The notes under the pieces are model-generated. The model worked only from the letters and a program-made list of their open reading frames with translations, had not been told where the DNA came from and made no database searches. A DNA stretch of 64,000 nt from Pseudogemmatithrix spongiicola (GTDB taxonomy: Bacteria > Gemmatimonadota > Gemmatimonadetes > Gemmatimonadales > Gemmatimonadaceae), in the NCBI RefSeq assembly GCF_030623445.1, contig NZ_CP130613.1, positions 310,001 to 374,000 on the forward strand, read 5' to 3'. The position numbers and the translations under genes are program-made. Positions 24,819-32,730 of this stretch are shown piece after piece; the first letter of the stretch is position 1, and each line of letters starts with the position of its first letter.

Positions 24819-26041
24819 GAATTCAAGCAATCAATGCAACAGCTTCGTCGAAGACTTCTGCCGGGGTGCGGAAGTCGAGCGTCTTGCGGGGCCGTCCATT
24901 GAGCTGAGCCGCGACGGCATCGAGCTGCCGCTGCGTAACGTTGGCGAGGCTCGTGCCCGTGGGGAAGTACTGCCGCAGGAGGCCGTTCGTGTTCTCGTTG
25001 GTGCCGCGCTGCCACGGACTGTACGGATCGCAGAAGTAGACCTGCACGCCGGTGGCGACGGTGAAGCGCTGGTGGTGCGCGAGTTCCTTGCCGCGGTCCC
25101 AGGTGAGCGAGCGCGCGACGTGCGCCGGCAGCCGCCGGATCTGGCGGATGAGCGCGGGCACGACGCGGCCCGGCTCCTTGCTCTCGACCTTCACGAGGAT
25201 CGTGAAGCGCGACGTGCGCTCCACGAGCGTGGCGATGTGCGTGTTGCCGCCGCCGGCGAGGAGGTCGCCCTCCCAGTGGCCGGGCACGGCGCGGTCCTCG
25301 ACCTCGGCCGGGCGCGCGCTGATGGGAATGGCATCGACGATCTGCCCGCGCCCCTGGCCCTTGCGCGTCGAGGCGCGGGCGCGCCGCACCACGCGTCCCG
25401 TGCGCAGGTGCCTCAGCAGTTCCTTCTTGAGCACGCCGCGCGCCTGGACGTACAGCGAGCGGTAGATCGTCTCGTGCGACACGTGCAACTCCGGCTCGTG
25501 CGGGTAGGTGCGGCGGAGCCACGCGCTGATCTGCTCCGGTGACCAGCGCAGCTTCAGCTTCGCTGCAATGAGATAGCGCAGGCGCGGCCGGGACGCGAGG
25601 CGGCAGGCCTTCGGCCGACGCGCGGACTTCCACGCGACCGCGTCGGCGCGGACGGCCCGATACTTCGTCGGGCCCCCATGACGTGCGACCTCACGACTGA
25701 TGGTCGATGCGGCACGGCCCAGGGCGCGGCCGATCGCTCGGTAGGATTCGCCGGCGGCGAGCCCGCGCGAGATGCGCTCCCGTTCGTCGAGCGACAGCGC
25801 CAACGCCGATCGTGCACGCAGGCGCGGCGAGATGCCCCCTTGCTTGCGAATCACGCCGTGAAGTGCGCCGGGATCCTTGGCGAGGTCGCGGGCGATCTCG
25901 CGGACCGAGTCACCGGCGCGATAGCGCGCCCAGAGTTCAGCGCGCTGCTGCCACGTGTAGCCGTGCGGGCTGGGGATGAACATCGCGACAACCTCCATAT
26001 AGAAGGAACTATGGAAGGTGTTGCATCGACCCTCTGAATCC
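24819..26041 (-). mobile_element. IS30-family insertion sequence
   Basis: Imperfect terminal inverted repeats flank the transposase: ATTCAAGCAATCAATGCAAC... (24821-24846) and its counterpart at 26014-26039, 19 of 26 matching with the block ATGCAACA perfect. The outer limits could be a base or two further out, and I could not identify a target duplication, so the boundaries are approximate. It sits between the arms of the CTTCGTG repeat, a few bases from IS110. Confidence 0.8.
24823..25983 (-). CDS. IS30-family transposase
   Basis: 386 residues. I chose ATG 25983 because GGAGG lies eight bases before it; an ATG at 25998 overlapping that GGAGG is the alternative. N-terminal helix-turn-helix repeats (RAGDSVREIARDL, LAAGESYRAIGRALGRAASTISREVARHG) precede the family's core: RWSPEQISAWLRRTYP, SHETIYRSLY, then the DDE residues in PGHWEGDLLAGGGNTHIATLVERTSRF, LTWDRGKELAHHQRF and DPYSPWQRGTNENTNGLLRQYFPTG. 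The frame looks intact. Confidence 0.95.
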   Translation of the reverse strand: MFIPSPHGYTWQQRAELWARYRAGDSVREIARDLAKDPGALHGVIRKQGGISPRLRARSALALSLDERERISRGLAAGESYRAIGRALGRAASTISREVARHGGPTKYRAVRADAVAWKSARRPKACRLASRPRLRYLIAAKLKLRWSPEQISAWLRRTYPHEPELHVSHETIYRSLYVQARGVLKKELLRHLRTGRVVRRARASTRKGQGRGQIVDAIPISARPAEVEDRAVPGHWEGDLLAGGGNTHIATLVERTSRFTILVKVESKEPGRVVPALIRQIRRLPAHVARSLTWDRGKELAHHQRFTVATGVQVYFCDPYSPWQRGTNENTNGLLRQYFPTGTSLANVTQRQLDAVAAQLNGRPRKTLDFRTPAEVFDEAVALIA

Positions 26042-26072
26042 AGTAGTCATTCCGTGATGTCGACATGTAATG

Positions 26073-26112
26073 CTTGGGGGTCCGCACCGAATCTTCGGTG
26101 CGGACCCCCAAG
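26073..26112. repeat. 19-base perfect hairpin between IS30 and the BNR gene
   Basis: CTTGGGGGTCCGCACCGAA (26073-26091) and its exact complement (26094-26112) are separated by only TC. Both orientations would fold into an extremely stable structure. It lies 62 bases beyond the 3' end of the minus-strand gene at 26174 and may act as its terminator, but there is no U tract on either side. Confidence 0.75.
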
Positions 26113-26173
26113 GACCTTTCGAATGCTTGCCCATCAATTCCTTCGTGACTTCGTGCCTTCGTGGTGAATGCCG

Positions 26174-29100
26174 TTACATCCGCCGCCCGGGCGTCCACGG
26201 CGCGCCCTGCGCCTCGGCCTCGCGCTCGAGGCGGGCGAGGTCGTTGGCGAAGAACGCGTCGAGCGCCTGCTTGATGGCCGGGAACTCCCGCGCGACGATC
26301 TCCAGCTGCTGTTGCTGGGTCTGCGTCGGCACGCCGAGTGTCTCGCCGAAGCTGGCGGCGCGGTTCATGCGGCCGAGCAACGACTGCGCGACGGGTTCCG
26401 AGTACCGCCCCGGCGTGTTGTCGCCGCTCAACTGCTCGCGGATGCCGCGCAGGCGCGCGATGGCCGCGCGCACGTCGGCGTCCAGCGTGGTCGGCTTGGT
26501 GATGCGCTCCACGGCCTGCTGCAGCGCATCGAGCCGCGTGCTCACCTCGGCCATCACCGCGTTGGTACCGAGTACCACGCGCTGGAGCTCCTGCGCGCGG
26601 CGCTGATACTGCAGGGCACGTTCGCGGTCCGCGACGGTCACGGGTGCATTCGGCAGCAGCTTGACCTCGAAGGTGCTGGGCTGCGTGATGGCCGTCCGCT
26701 GGCCCGCCACGCGCTTGAAGAGCTGTACGCGATACGTGCCGGGGACGACGAAGGGTCCGTTGCCGCCGCGCGGCCCATTGGCGCCGCCGGCAGCTCCGCC
26801 ACCGCCGCCACCACCGCCGCCGCCCCCGAAGCCGCCCTGCTGCTGAGCGCCGACCGGATTCACGCCGGGCCAGCGCAGGTTCCACACGACGCGGTTGGTT
26901 CCCGCCGTGTTGGTCCCGTCGAAGCGCGAGACGACCGCGCCGCTGGCATCGGTAATCTCGACCTCGACCGATGGCGCCTCTTCCTCCTGCTCAGCCTTCA
27001 GTGCCTCCCGGCCCGGAAAGGGCACGTCCGCACCCGAGCGATTGAGGCCTTGCTCGCGCTGCTCACGCTGCTGCCGCGCCGAGCGGTACTGGCTGCGCAG
27101 GTGGTACGTGATGGCCGCGCCGACCGGCGGGTTGTTGGCGAAGTAATGGCTCGCGCCCTGGAAGCTGACGCCGTTGCCGCCGAGCGGCGAATCCTGCATG
27201 AAGAGGTGCGCTGCACGGCTTGGGAGCAGCGCCGCCTCGGCGCGCAGCAGCTCCGGCGTCAGCGCGCGCAGCGCGGAATAGTCGTCGAGGACGAAGATGC
27301 CGCGTCCGAAGGTGGCGACGACGAGGTCGTCCATCTCCGGATGGATGGCGATGTCACGGATGGAGATGGGCGGCATACCGCCGCGCATGGCCTGCCAGCG
27401 CGCGCCGTCGTCGATCGAGACGAAGAGCCCGAACTCGGTGCCCGCGAAGAGCAGGCCCTTCATCTTCGGGTCCTCTGCGATCACGTGCACGCTGCCGCGC
27501 GCGGGGAGGTTGCCGGCGATGGACGTCCAGGTGCGGCCGCGATCGGTGGAACGCAGCACGTAGGGCTTGAAGTCGCCGCGCTGGTAGTTGATGACCGAGG
27601 CGTAGACCGTGTTGGCGTCATGGGCCGACGCGACGATGTCGGCGATGTACGAGGTGTCCGGCACGCCGGGTAGGCGATCGATGCGACGCCAGTTGGCGCC
27701 GCCGTCCTCGGTCACCTGAATGAGTCCATCATCGGTGCCGGCATAGATGAGGCCTTCCACGCGTGGCGACTCATCGACGGCTGAGAGATTGCCGTAGAAG
27801 GCCGTCGACGTATTCCGCGAGACGGCGTCCACGCTCCACACGCGGCCCTGCATCTTGAGTTCGGGCCGCGAGAGGTTGCGCGTCAGGTCCGGCGAGATGG
27901 CCGTCCACGAATCGCCGCGGTCGTTCGAGCGCCACAGCCGCTGCGAACCGAAGTAGAGGCGCGTGCGGTTGTGCGGCGAGATGATGAGCGGCGAGTCCCA
28001 GTTGAAGCGCGAGGCCGGCTCGCCGGGCGCCGGCTGCGGGACGATGTTCACGCCCTCGCCCGTGCGGCGGTCGAAGCGCGTGAGGCCGCCGTTCTGCGAC
28101 TCGGCGTAGATGGTGTTCGGATCCGCGGGATCGACGCGGCTCTGGAAGCCGTCGCCGCCGTTGGTGACGAACCAGTCGGAGTTCCGGATACCGTTGTCGT
28201 TGTTGGTGCGCGTCGGGCCGCAGAACGAGTAGTTGTCCTGCGTGCCGCCGCAGACGAGGTAGAACGGTGCCTCGCGGCTGATGTCGATCTTGTAGAACTG
28301 TGCGAGCGGAAGGTTCGCGAAGAACTTGTACGTGCGGCCGCCGTCAAAGCTCTCGTAGAGGCCACCGTCGGAGCCGATGAGCAGGTGTTCCGGATCGTCG
28401 GGATCGGCCCAGAGCGCGTGATTGTCGACGTGCTTGCCGTCCTCGCCGAGCGCGCTGAAGGTGCGGCCAGCGTCGTTGGAGACCTGCGTGCGCACGTCCA
28501 TGGAGTAGACGCGGTCCGGATTCACCGGATCGACGAAGATCTCTTGGTAGTAGAGACCGATCGTCGCGTAGCTGCCCTGCCGCCGCCAGCTCGCACCGCC
28601 ATCGTCGGAGCGAAACGTTCCGCCGCGCTGGCCACCAGCTTCCGCAATCGCATACACGACGTGCGGATGCGAGGGCGAACGCGCGAGGCCGATGCGGCCT
28701 TCGCCGTTCGGCACGCCGCTGACTTGCTTCCAGGTCTTGCCGCCGTCGGTGGAGCGGTGCAGGCCGCTCTCCGGTCCGCCGGCGAGGTAGCCGAAGAAGT
28801 GGCGATGCCGCTGCCAAGTCGAGGCGAGCAGGATGTCTGGGTTGTTGGGGTCCACGAGCACGTCGTTCACTCCGGCCCAACGCGTGCCTTTGAGGATGTT
28901 GGTCCAGGTCTCGCCGCCGTCGGTGGTCTTGTAGAGGCCGCGCTCTCCGCCTTCGGAGAACAGCGGGCCCTGCGCGGCGACGTACATCACCTTGGAATCG
29001 CGCGGGTCGAAGGCGATGCGTCCGATGTGCTCGGACTCCTTGAGGCCCATGTTCCGCCAGGTGCGGCCGCCGTCCTCGGACTTGTAGATGCCGTTGCCGT

Positions 29101-29512
29101 AGCTGACCGAGCGCTGCGCGTTGTTCTCGCCGGTGCCGACCCACACGGTGTTCGGATCCTTGGGATCCAGCACGACGGTGCCCACGGAGTACACATCCTG
29201 CTGGCTATCGAAGATCGGCGCCCAGGTGGTGCCGGCGTTCTCGGTCTTCCAGACGCCGCCGGAGGCGACCCCGACATACCAGGTCTTCTTGTCGGGCGCG
29301 ACGGCGATGTCGCCGATGCGGCCGGAGTACGTGGCGGGGCCGATGGCGCGGAAGCGGAAGGCGCTCAGCGCCGAATTGGGCAGGGCGCCGCCGCCGGAGT
29401 CGGCCTGTGTGGTATTGGGGCCAGCCGCGGCCGGACGGGCACCGGGACGGCCTTGGGCGGCCAGCGCCAGCGGGAGGGCGAGCAGGAGAGCGAAACTCGA
29501 GGACGCGCGCAT
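26174..29512 (-). CDS. Large secreted BNR/Asp-box (sortilin-like) repeat protein
   Basis: 1112 residues with a signal peptide (SFALLLALPLALAAQG). The first two thirds carry repeated Asp-box units such as SEDGGRTWRN, TTDGGETWTN, STDGGKTWKQ and SDDGGASWRR, which build one or two beta-propellers of the VPS10/sortilin or exo-sialidase-like type. A C-terminal FnIII-like part follows (EVEITDASGAVVSRFDGTNTAGTNRVVWNLRW), with a run of about a dozen glycines and then a helical tail. No sialidase arginine triad could be confirmed. Such proteins are abundant in this type of bacterium and may bind or process extracellular substrates. Confidence 0.88.
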   Translation of the reverse strand: MRASSSFALLLALPLALAAQGRPGARPAAAGPNTTQADSGGGALPNSALSAFRFRAIGPATYSGRIGDIAVAPDKKTWYVGVASGGVWKTENAGTTWAPIFDSQQDVYSVGTVVLDPKDPNTVWVGTGENNAQRSVSYGNGIYKSEDGGRTWRNMGLKESEHIGRIAFDPRDSKVMYVAAQGPLFSEGGERGLYKTTDGGETWTNILKGTRWAGVNDVLVDPNNPDILLASTWQRHRHFFGYLAGGPESGLHRSTDGGKTWKQVSGVPNGEGRIGLARSPSHPHVVYAIAEAGGQRGGTFRSDDGGASWRRQGSYATIGLYYQEIFVDPVNPDRVYSMDVRTQVSNDAGRTFSALGEDGKHVDNHALWADPDDPEHLLIGSDGGLYESFDGGRTYKFFANLPLAQFYKIDISREAPFYLVCGGTQDNYSFCGPTRTNNDNGIRNSDWFVTNGGDGFQSRVDPADPNTIYAESQNGGLTRFDRRTGEGVNIVPQPAPGEPASRFNWDSPLIISPHNRTRLYFGSQRLWRSNDRGDSWTAISPDLTRNLSRPELKMQGRVWSVDAVSRNTSTAFYGNLSAVDESPRVEGLIYAGTDDGLIQVTEDGGANWRRIDRLPGVPDTSYIADIVASAHDANTVYASVINYQRGDFKPYVLRSTDRGRTWTSIAGNLPARGSVHVIAEDPKMKGLLFAGTEFGLFVSIDDGARWQAMRGGMPPISIRDIAIHPEMDDLVVATFGRGIFVLDDYSALRALTPELLRAEAALLPSRAAHLFMQDSPLGGNGVSFQGASHYFANNPPVGAAITYHLRSQYRSARQQREQREQGLNRSGADVPFPGREALKAEQEEEAPSVEVEITDASGAVVSRFDGTNTAGTNRVVWNLRWPGVNPVGAQQQGGFGGGGGGGGGGGAAGGANGPRGGNGPFVVPGTYRVQLFKRVAGQRTAITQPSTFEVKLLPNAPVTVADRERALQYQRRAQELQRVVLGTNAVMAEVSTRLDALQQAVERITKPTTLDADVRAAIARLRGIREQLSGDNTPGRYSEPVAQSLLGRMNRAASFGETLGVPTQTQQQQLEIVAREFPAIKQALDAFFANDLARLEREAEAQGAPWTPGRRM

Positions 29513-29637
29513 GGTGGGGCGTGGGGTCGAGGACAGGCACCCGGCCGGGCGCCGGGGACACAGGATTCTACGCCCCGAGGCAACCCTCCGCTGGATGTCG
29601 GGTGACCGAAGGGGCGAACCCTTGTTCCAGAGGCCTC
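29513..29637. other. Divergent promoter region
   Basis: 125 bases between the divergent BNR and PDZ genes. CACCCGGCCGGGCG (about 29547-29560) is a GC-rich dyad. No clear promoter elements seen. Confidence 0.35.
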
Positions 29638-30585
29638 ATGATGACCCCGACAACCCTCCGTGCCGCCGTCCTGTTCGCGGCGCTTCCCCTCGCGGCCGCC
29701 GACGCGCAGCAGGTGCGCGTCTTCTCCGGATCGCCGCGCGAGATCGAAATCATCCGTGGATCCGTGGTGATGGATCGCCCGGTGCTCGGACTCACGCTCG
29801 TCGACGACAGCGAGCGTGCCGATACCCTCGGCCTGCGCGTCAGCGACGTGACGCCGGAGTCGCCGGCGCAGAAGGCCGGCCTCAAGGCGGGCGACCGGCT
29901 GCAGAGCATCAACGGTACCTCGCTGCGCGCCAATCGTGCCGACGCGGGCGAAGATGACTACGACGGCGTCTTGATGCGCCGGCTGCAGCGCGAGATGGAG
30001 AAGGTGAAGGCGGGCGACACCGTGCGCCTGCAGGTGCTGAGCGAGGGCCGCTCGCGCGAGGTCCGCGTGGTGCCGGTGCGCGCCGACGAACTCTACCAGA
30101 ACGAACGCAGCCTGCTCCGCCGTCGCGTGGCGGATGACCGACCGGTGATCGGCGTGACGACCTCGCCGAGCGGCAATGCGCGTGACACCCTCGGCGTGTT
30201 CGTGAGCGCGGTGACCGAGGACGGTCCGGCGGCGAAGGCCGGCATCATCGAAGGCGATCGCATCGCCGCGGTCAACGGCGTCTCGCTGCGCGTGGCGCGC
30301 GAGGATGCGGGTGATGCGCAGGTCGCGATGGCGAAGGCGAACCGCCTGCGCAGCGAGCTGGCGAAGGTGGAGAACGGCCAGTCGGTGGAGCTCACGGTCG
30401 TCAGCGCTGGCCGCAGCCGCACGGTGCGTGTGACGCCGGTGCTCTCGAGCACGCTGCCGGGCAACGAGGGCGGATTCTTCATGTGGACCACGCCGCCGGT
30501 GCCGCCCACCCCGCCGGTGCAGCCGGTCGCGCCGACGGCCCCGACGCGCGGGCGGGTGATGCTCAGGGACGTGCGAGTACTGTGA
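29638..30585 (+). CDS. Secreted protein with two PDZ domains
   Basis: 315 residues from ATG 29638, which has AGAGG five bases upstream. A signal peptide (AAVLFAALPLAAADAQQ) precedes two tandem PDZ domains: LGLRVSDVTPESPAQKAGLKAGDRLQSINGTSL (about 65-155) and LGVFVSAVTEDGPAAKAGIIEGDRIAAVNGVSL (about 180-275). A Pro-rich tail follows (PPVPPTPPVQPVAPTAPTRG). No protease domain is present, so it is probably a scaffold or chaperone-like periplasmic protein. Its 3' end overlaps the convergent gene by 23 bases. Confidence 0.85.
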   Translation: MMTPTTLRAAVLFAALPLAAADAQQVRVFSGSPREIEIIRGSVVMDRPVLGLTLVDDSERADTLGLRVSDVTPESPAQKAGLKAGDRLQSINGTSLRANRADAGEDDYDGVLMRRLQREMEKVKAGDTVRLQVLSEGRSREVRVVPVRADELYQNERSLLRRRVADDRPVIGVTTSPSGNARDTLGVFVSAVTEDGPAAKAGIIEGDRIAAVNGVSLRVAREDAGDAQVAMAKANRLRSELAKVENGQSVELTVVSAGRSRTVRVTPVLSSTLPGNEGGFFMWTTPPVPPTPPVQPVAPTAPTRGRVMLRDVRVL

Positions 30586-31138
30586 GCAGTACGCGGCTCG
30601 CCCGCGCGGCTTCCTTGGCGCGCGGGATGAGCGCGACCCGGATCGAGACGTCGCGGTCCTCGGTGACGCGGATCGAGTCCACCACCGAGTAGCCGAAGTT
30701 GCTGCTGTCGGGCTTGATGGCAGCCGGAAAATCGAAGTTCAGCGCCACCGGACCGGACTCGCCGCGCACGCGCGCCACGAGGAGCTGCCCCGCCTTCATG
30801 GGCACGCGGTAGGTGCGTTGGATGTGCGCGCCGGCGGTGAACAGCACCGTCGCGCGCGGACAGGCCGGGTCGAGCTCGATGCGCGTCAGCGGCAGGTCGT
30901 TCTCGTCCGGCCGCGCCGAGAGGAGCTCGACGGCCGTATCCGGCAACATCGCGCAGAGTGTGGGGTCTGCGCCGGCCCCCGCCTCGGCCACAATCGTGCG
31001 GCGGTCATTGGGCGGGGCGTCCTGCGTCTCGCGCGCGCAGCCGATGACGAGCACTGCACACACGAGCGGGAGGAAGTACCGCGCGGCCGGGGACGAGTGT
31101 CCCCGGCCGCGCGTGTGCAACTGGTCCTGCGGACTCAC
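30563..31138 (-). CDS. Lipoprotein of unknown function downstream of SusD
   Basis: Up to 191 residues if the GTG at 31138, overlapping the SusD stop (GTGA), is used. The hydrophobic stretch FLPLVCAVLVIGC gives a lipobox IGC only at residue 34, and a 15-base perfect hairpin (31080-31113) lies inside these first codons, so a start nearer the signal sequence is possible. The mature part is a beta-rich domain (TVLFTAGAHIQRTYRVPMKAGQLLVARVRGESGP). It resembles carbohydrate-binding beta sandwiches in outline only; no function assigned. Confidence 0.6.
   Translation of the reverse strand: MSPQDQLHTRGRGHSSPAARYFLPLVCAVLVIGCARETQDAPPNDRRTIVAEAGAGADPTLCAMLPDTAVELLSARPDENDLPLTRIELDPACPRATVLFTAGAHIQRTYRVPMKAGQLLVARVRGESGPVALNFDFPAAIKPDSSNFGYSVVDSIRVTEDRDVSIRVALIPRAKEAARASRVLLTVLARP
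31080..31113 (-). terminator. Hairpin just after susD, possibly its terminator
   Basis: A perfect 15-base stem (CGCGCGGCCGGGGAC and complement) closes a GAGT loop, 22 bases past the SusD stop on the minus strand. No U run follows. It either ends or attenuates the SusCD transcript, or lies within the leader codons of the downstream lipoprotein. Confidence 0.5.
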
Positions 31139-32730
31139 GGCGTCGGCGAGGAGTTGGCTGCGCCGCTGCCGCCCCAGGTGTAGAGGGCTTCGTTCTTCAC
31201 GCCGAGTTCCTTGGCCGGCACGGGCATCTCGCGCGGCGTCCCGACGAGCAGGCCGTTCGTCGCGCGGCGCCGCACGTAGAACACGGATGCGCCCTGTGAG
31301 AGCAGCTCGATCTCGTTCTCGTACATGATCTTGTCGAGCAGTGACGCGGCACCTTCGCCGGCGGTGGCGGCGGAGAGCCCGCCACGCGTCACGCGGGTGC
31401 GGTTGATGAGCGTGGCCGCGAGCGTGAGGTTGGTGTTCGCGCGCGCGAGGGCCTCGGCGTGGATCAGGTCATTCTGGGCGCTCATGATGAGCGGAACTGG
31501 ACCGTAGCCTGAGTAAATCGAGTTCAGGTCCTGAGTACCAGAGGCGTCCCAACGGATGTGGCCGATGTTCGACTGGTGGTACTGGCCGCGCGAGGCGAAG
31601 AACGCCTCGTAGCCCGACCAGGCGAAGTCAGTGCCGGCGTTGGCGGTACGTGCCACCGTGCCGTAGTCACCTTCCATGTCCGCGGTACCAAAGGAACCGT
31701 CGCCGAGGCGGCGGTCCGGCGAGTTCGGCTGGGCGTTGCCGCCATCGGGATACGGCGTGGCCTGCGTCACCGGGTCGAGCAGGTTGGCGACGCGCGTGTG
31801 CACGCGGATGCCAAAGATGTCGTTGGTCCACGACTGCATCATGGGGCAGATCGAGGCGCAGCCGTCGCCGACGAAGACGAAGTCCTGCGTGAGGCCCGCC
31901 GCGGCGAACGTGGCGACCTGTGCCCAGTTCACGGAGGCGTTCTCGGCTTCGGTGCGGGGCCAGTAGGCCAACGTCATCGCCGCCACCGTGTTGGCGAGCC
32001 GCGCGATGTCGACGTTGGTGTAATCGCCGCCGTCGCCGTGCCAGGCATCGGGCACGGTGAAGGTGTTAGCGGTGGCGATGGCCGCGGCGCTCTGCAGCTT
32101 CGCGACGGCCGAGTCGCGGAGCACGGAGCGGTGCACATACGAGAGGGCGCCGAGGTCCGCGTTCTCGTCGATGAAATAGCCCTTGTCGTAGTTCAGGGCG
32201 ATCTGGCCAAGCGCGGCGCCGAGCATCAGCTCGGCAACGGCCTCGGCGCGCGCCGTGCGGGCCGCATTGCCGATGACAAGGTTGTTGTTGCGAATCGCGA
32301 CGAGCACGTCCATGGCCGTGGCGGCGACGGAGTAGTAGCCCTCCCAGTACCACTCGATGCTCGTACGGCCGGCGGCGGCCGGGTCGTTCTGCCAGCTGCG
32401 TGTGTTGCGCGTGCCGTCGCCGTCGACCGACGAGTAGAAGTTCATGTTGAAGTTGTTCCACGACGCAGTGTGCGAGCGCGCCTGCGTCGTGAGCGGACCG
32501 ACGGCCTGCAGCCCGTTATACGTGTTGTAGAACGAGATGAGGGTGCCGCCCGCGATCGCTTCGACGGCGTCGGGGTCGGAGAGTGCGCGGCTGGCGTCGG
32601 GCGCATTCGGGTTGGTCACATCGAGGGAGTTGCAGCCAAGGGCCAGAAGGGCGCCAAGGGCCACGATCCCCTTGCGAGTCAGGGTGCGCATGGCGCGGAG
32701 ACTCCGGAGGGAAGAAGTGGTCGTATGCAT
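31135..32730 (-). CDS. SusD/RagB-family outer-membrane nutrient-binding lipoprotein
   Basis: 531 residues. ATG 32730 overlaps the SusC stop by one base (TAATG); ATG 32691 (MRTLTRKGIVALGALLALGC) gives a cleaner lipoprotein signal, with a GGAG upstream, and may be the true start. The start of the mature part, NSLDVTNPNAPDASRALSDPDAVEAIAGGTLI, and the C-terminal ...LIHAEALARANTNLTLAATLINRTRVTRGG...LLDKIMYENEIELLSQG are characteristic of SusD-like TPR proteins. It should form the lid of the SusC transporter next door. Confidence 0.9.
   Translation of the reverse strand: MHTTTSSLRSLRAMRTLTRKGIVALGALLALGCNSLDVTNPNAPDASRALSDPDAVEAIAGGTLISFYNTYNGLQAVGPLTTQARSHTASWNNFNMNFYSSVDGDGTRNTRSWQNDPAAAGRTSIEWYWEGYYSVAATAMDVLVAIRNNNLVIGNAARTARAEAVAELMLGAALGQIALNYDKGYFIDENADLGALSYVHRSVLRDSAVAKLQSAAAIATANTFTVPDAWHGDGGDYTNVDIARLANTVAAMTLAYWPRTEAENASVNWAQVATFAAAGLTQDFVFVGDGCASICPMMQSWTNDIFGIRVHTRVANLLDPVTQATPYPDGGNAQPNSPDRRLGDGSFGTADMEGDYGTVARTANAGTDFAWSGYEAFFASRGQYHQSNIGHIRWDASGTQDLNSIYSGYGPVPLIMSAQNDLIHAEALARANTNLTLAATLINRTRVTRGGLSAATAGEGAASLLDKIMYENEIELLSQGASVFYVRRRATNGLLVGTPREMPVPAKELGVKNEALYTWGGSGAANSSPTP

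Larger units (their letters stand above)
23637..26165. repeat. CTTCGTG inverted repeat, copy 2, split by IS110 and IS30
   Basis: The left arm is TTACCACGAAG (23637-23647) joined, after removing IS110, to GGCACGAAGACACGAAG (24795-24811). The right arm is at 26140-26165 (CCTTCGTGACTTCGTGCC...). Aligned, 24 of 26 positions agree, so these were the arms of an inverted repeat like copy 1 at 9825-9892. It lay between two convergent genes (23630 end, 26174 end). IS110 cut the left arm and IS30 lies between the arms, as does a separate 19-base hairpin at 26073-26112. Confidence 0.75.

Noticed and set aside
26790-26840. Poly-glycine codon run in the BNR protein as a slippage switch
   Set aside because: The run uses mixed GGC/GGT/GGG-type codons in triplet steps, so length change would keep the frame.
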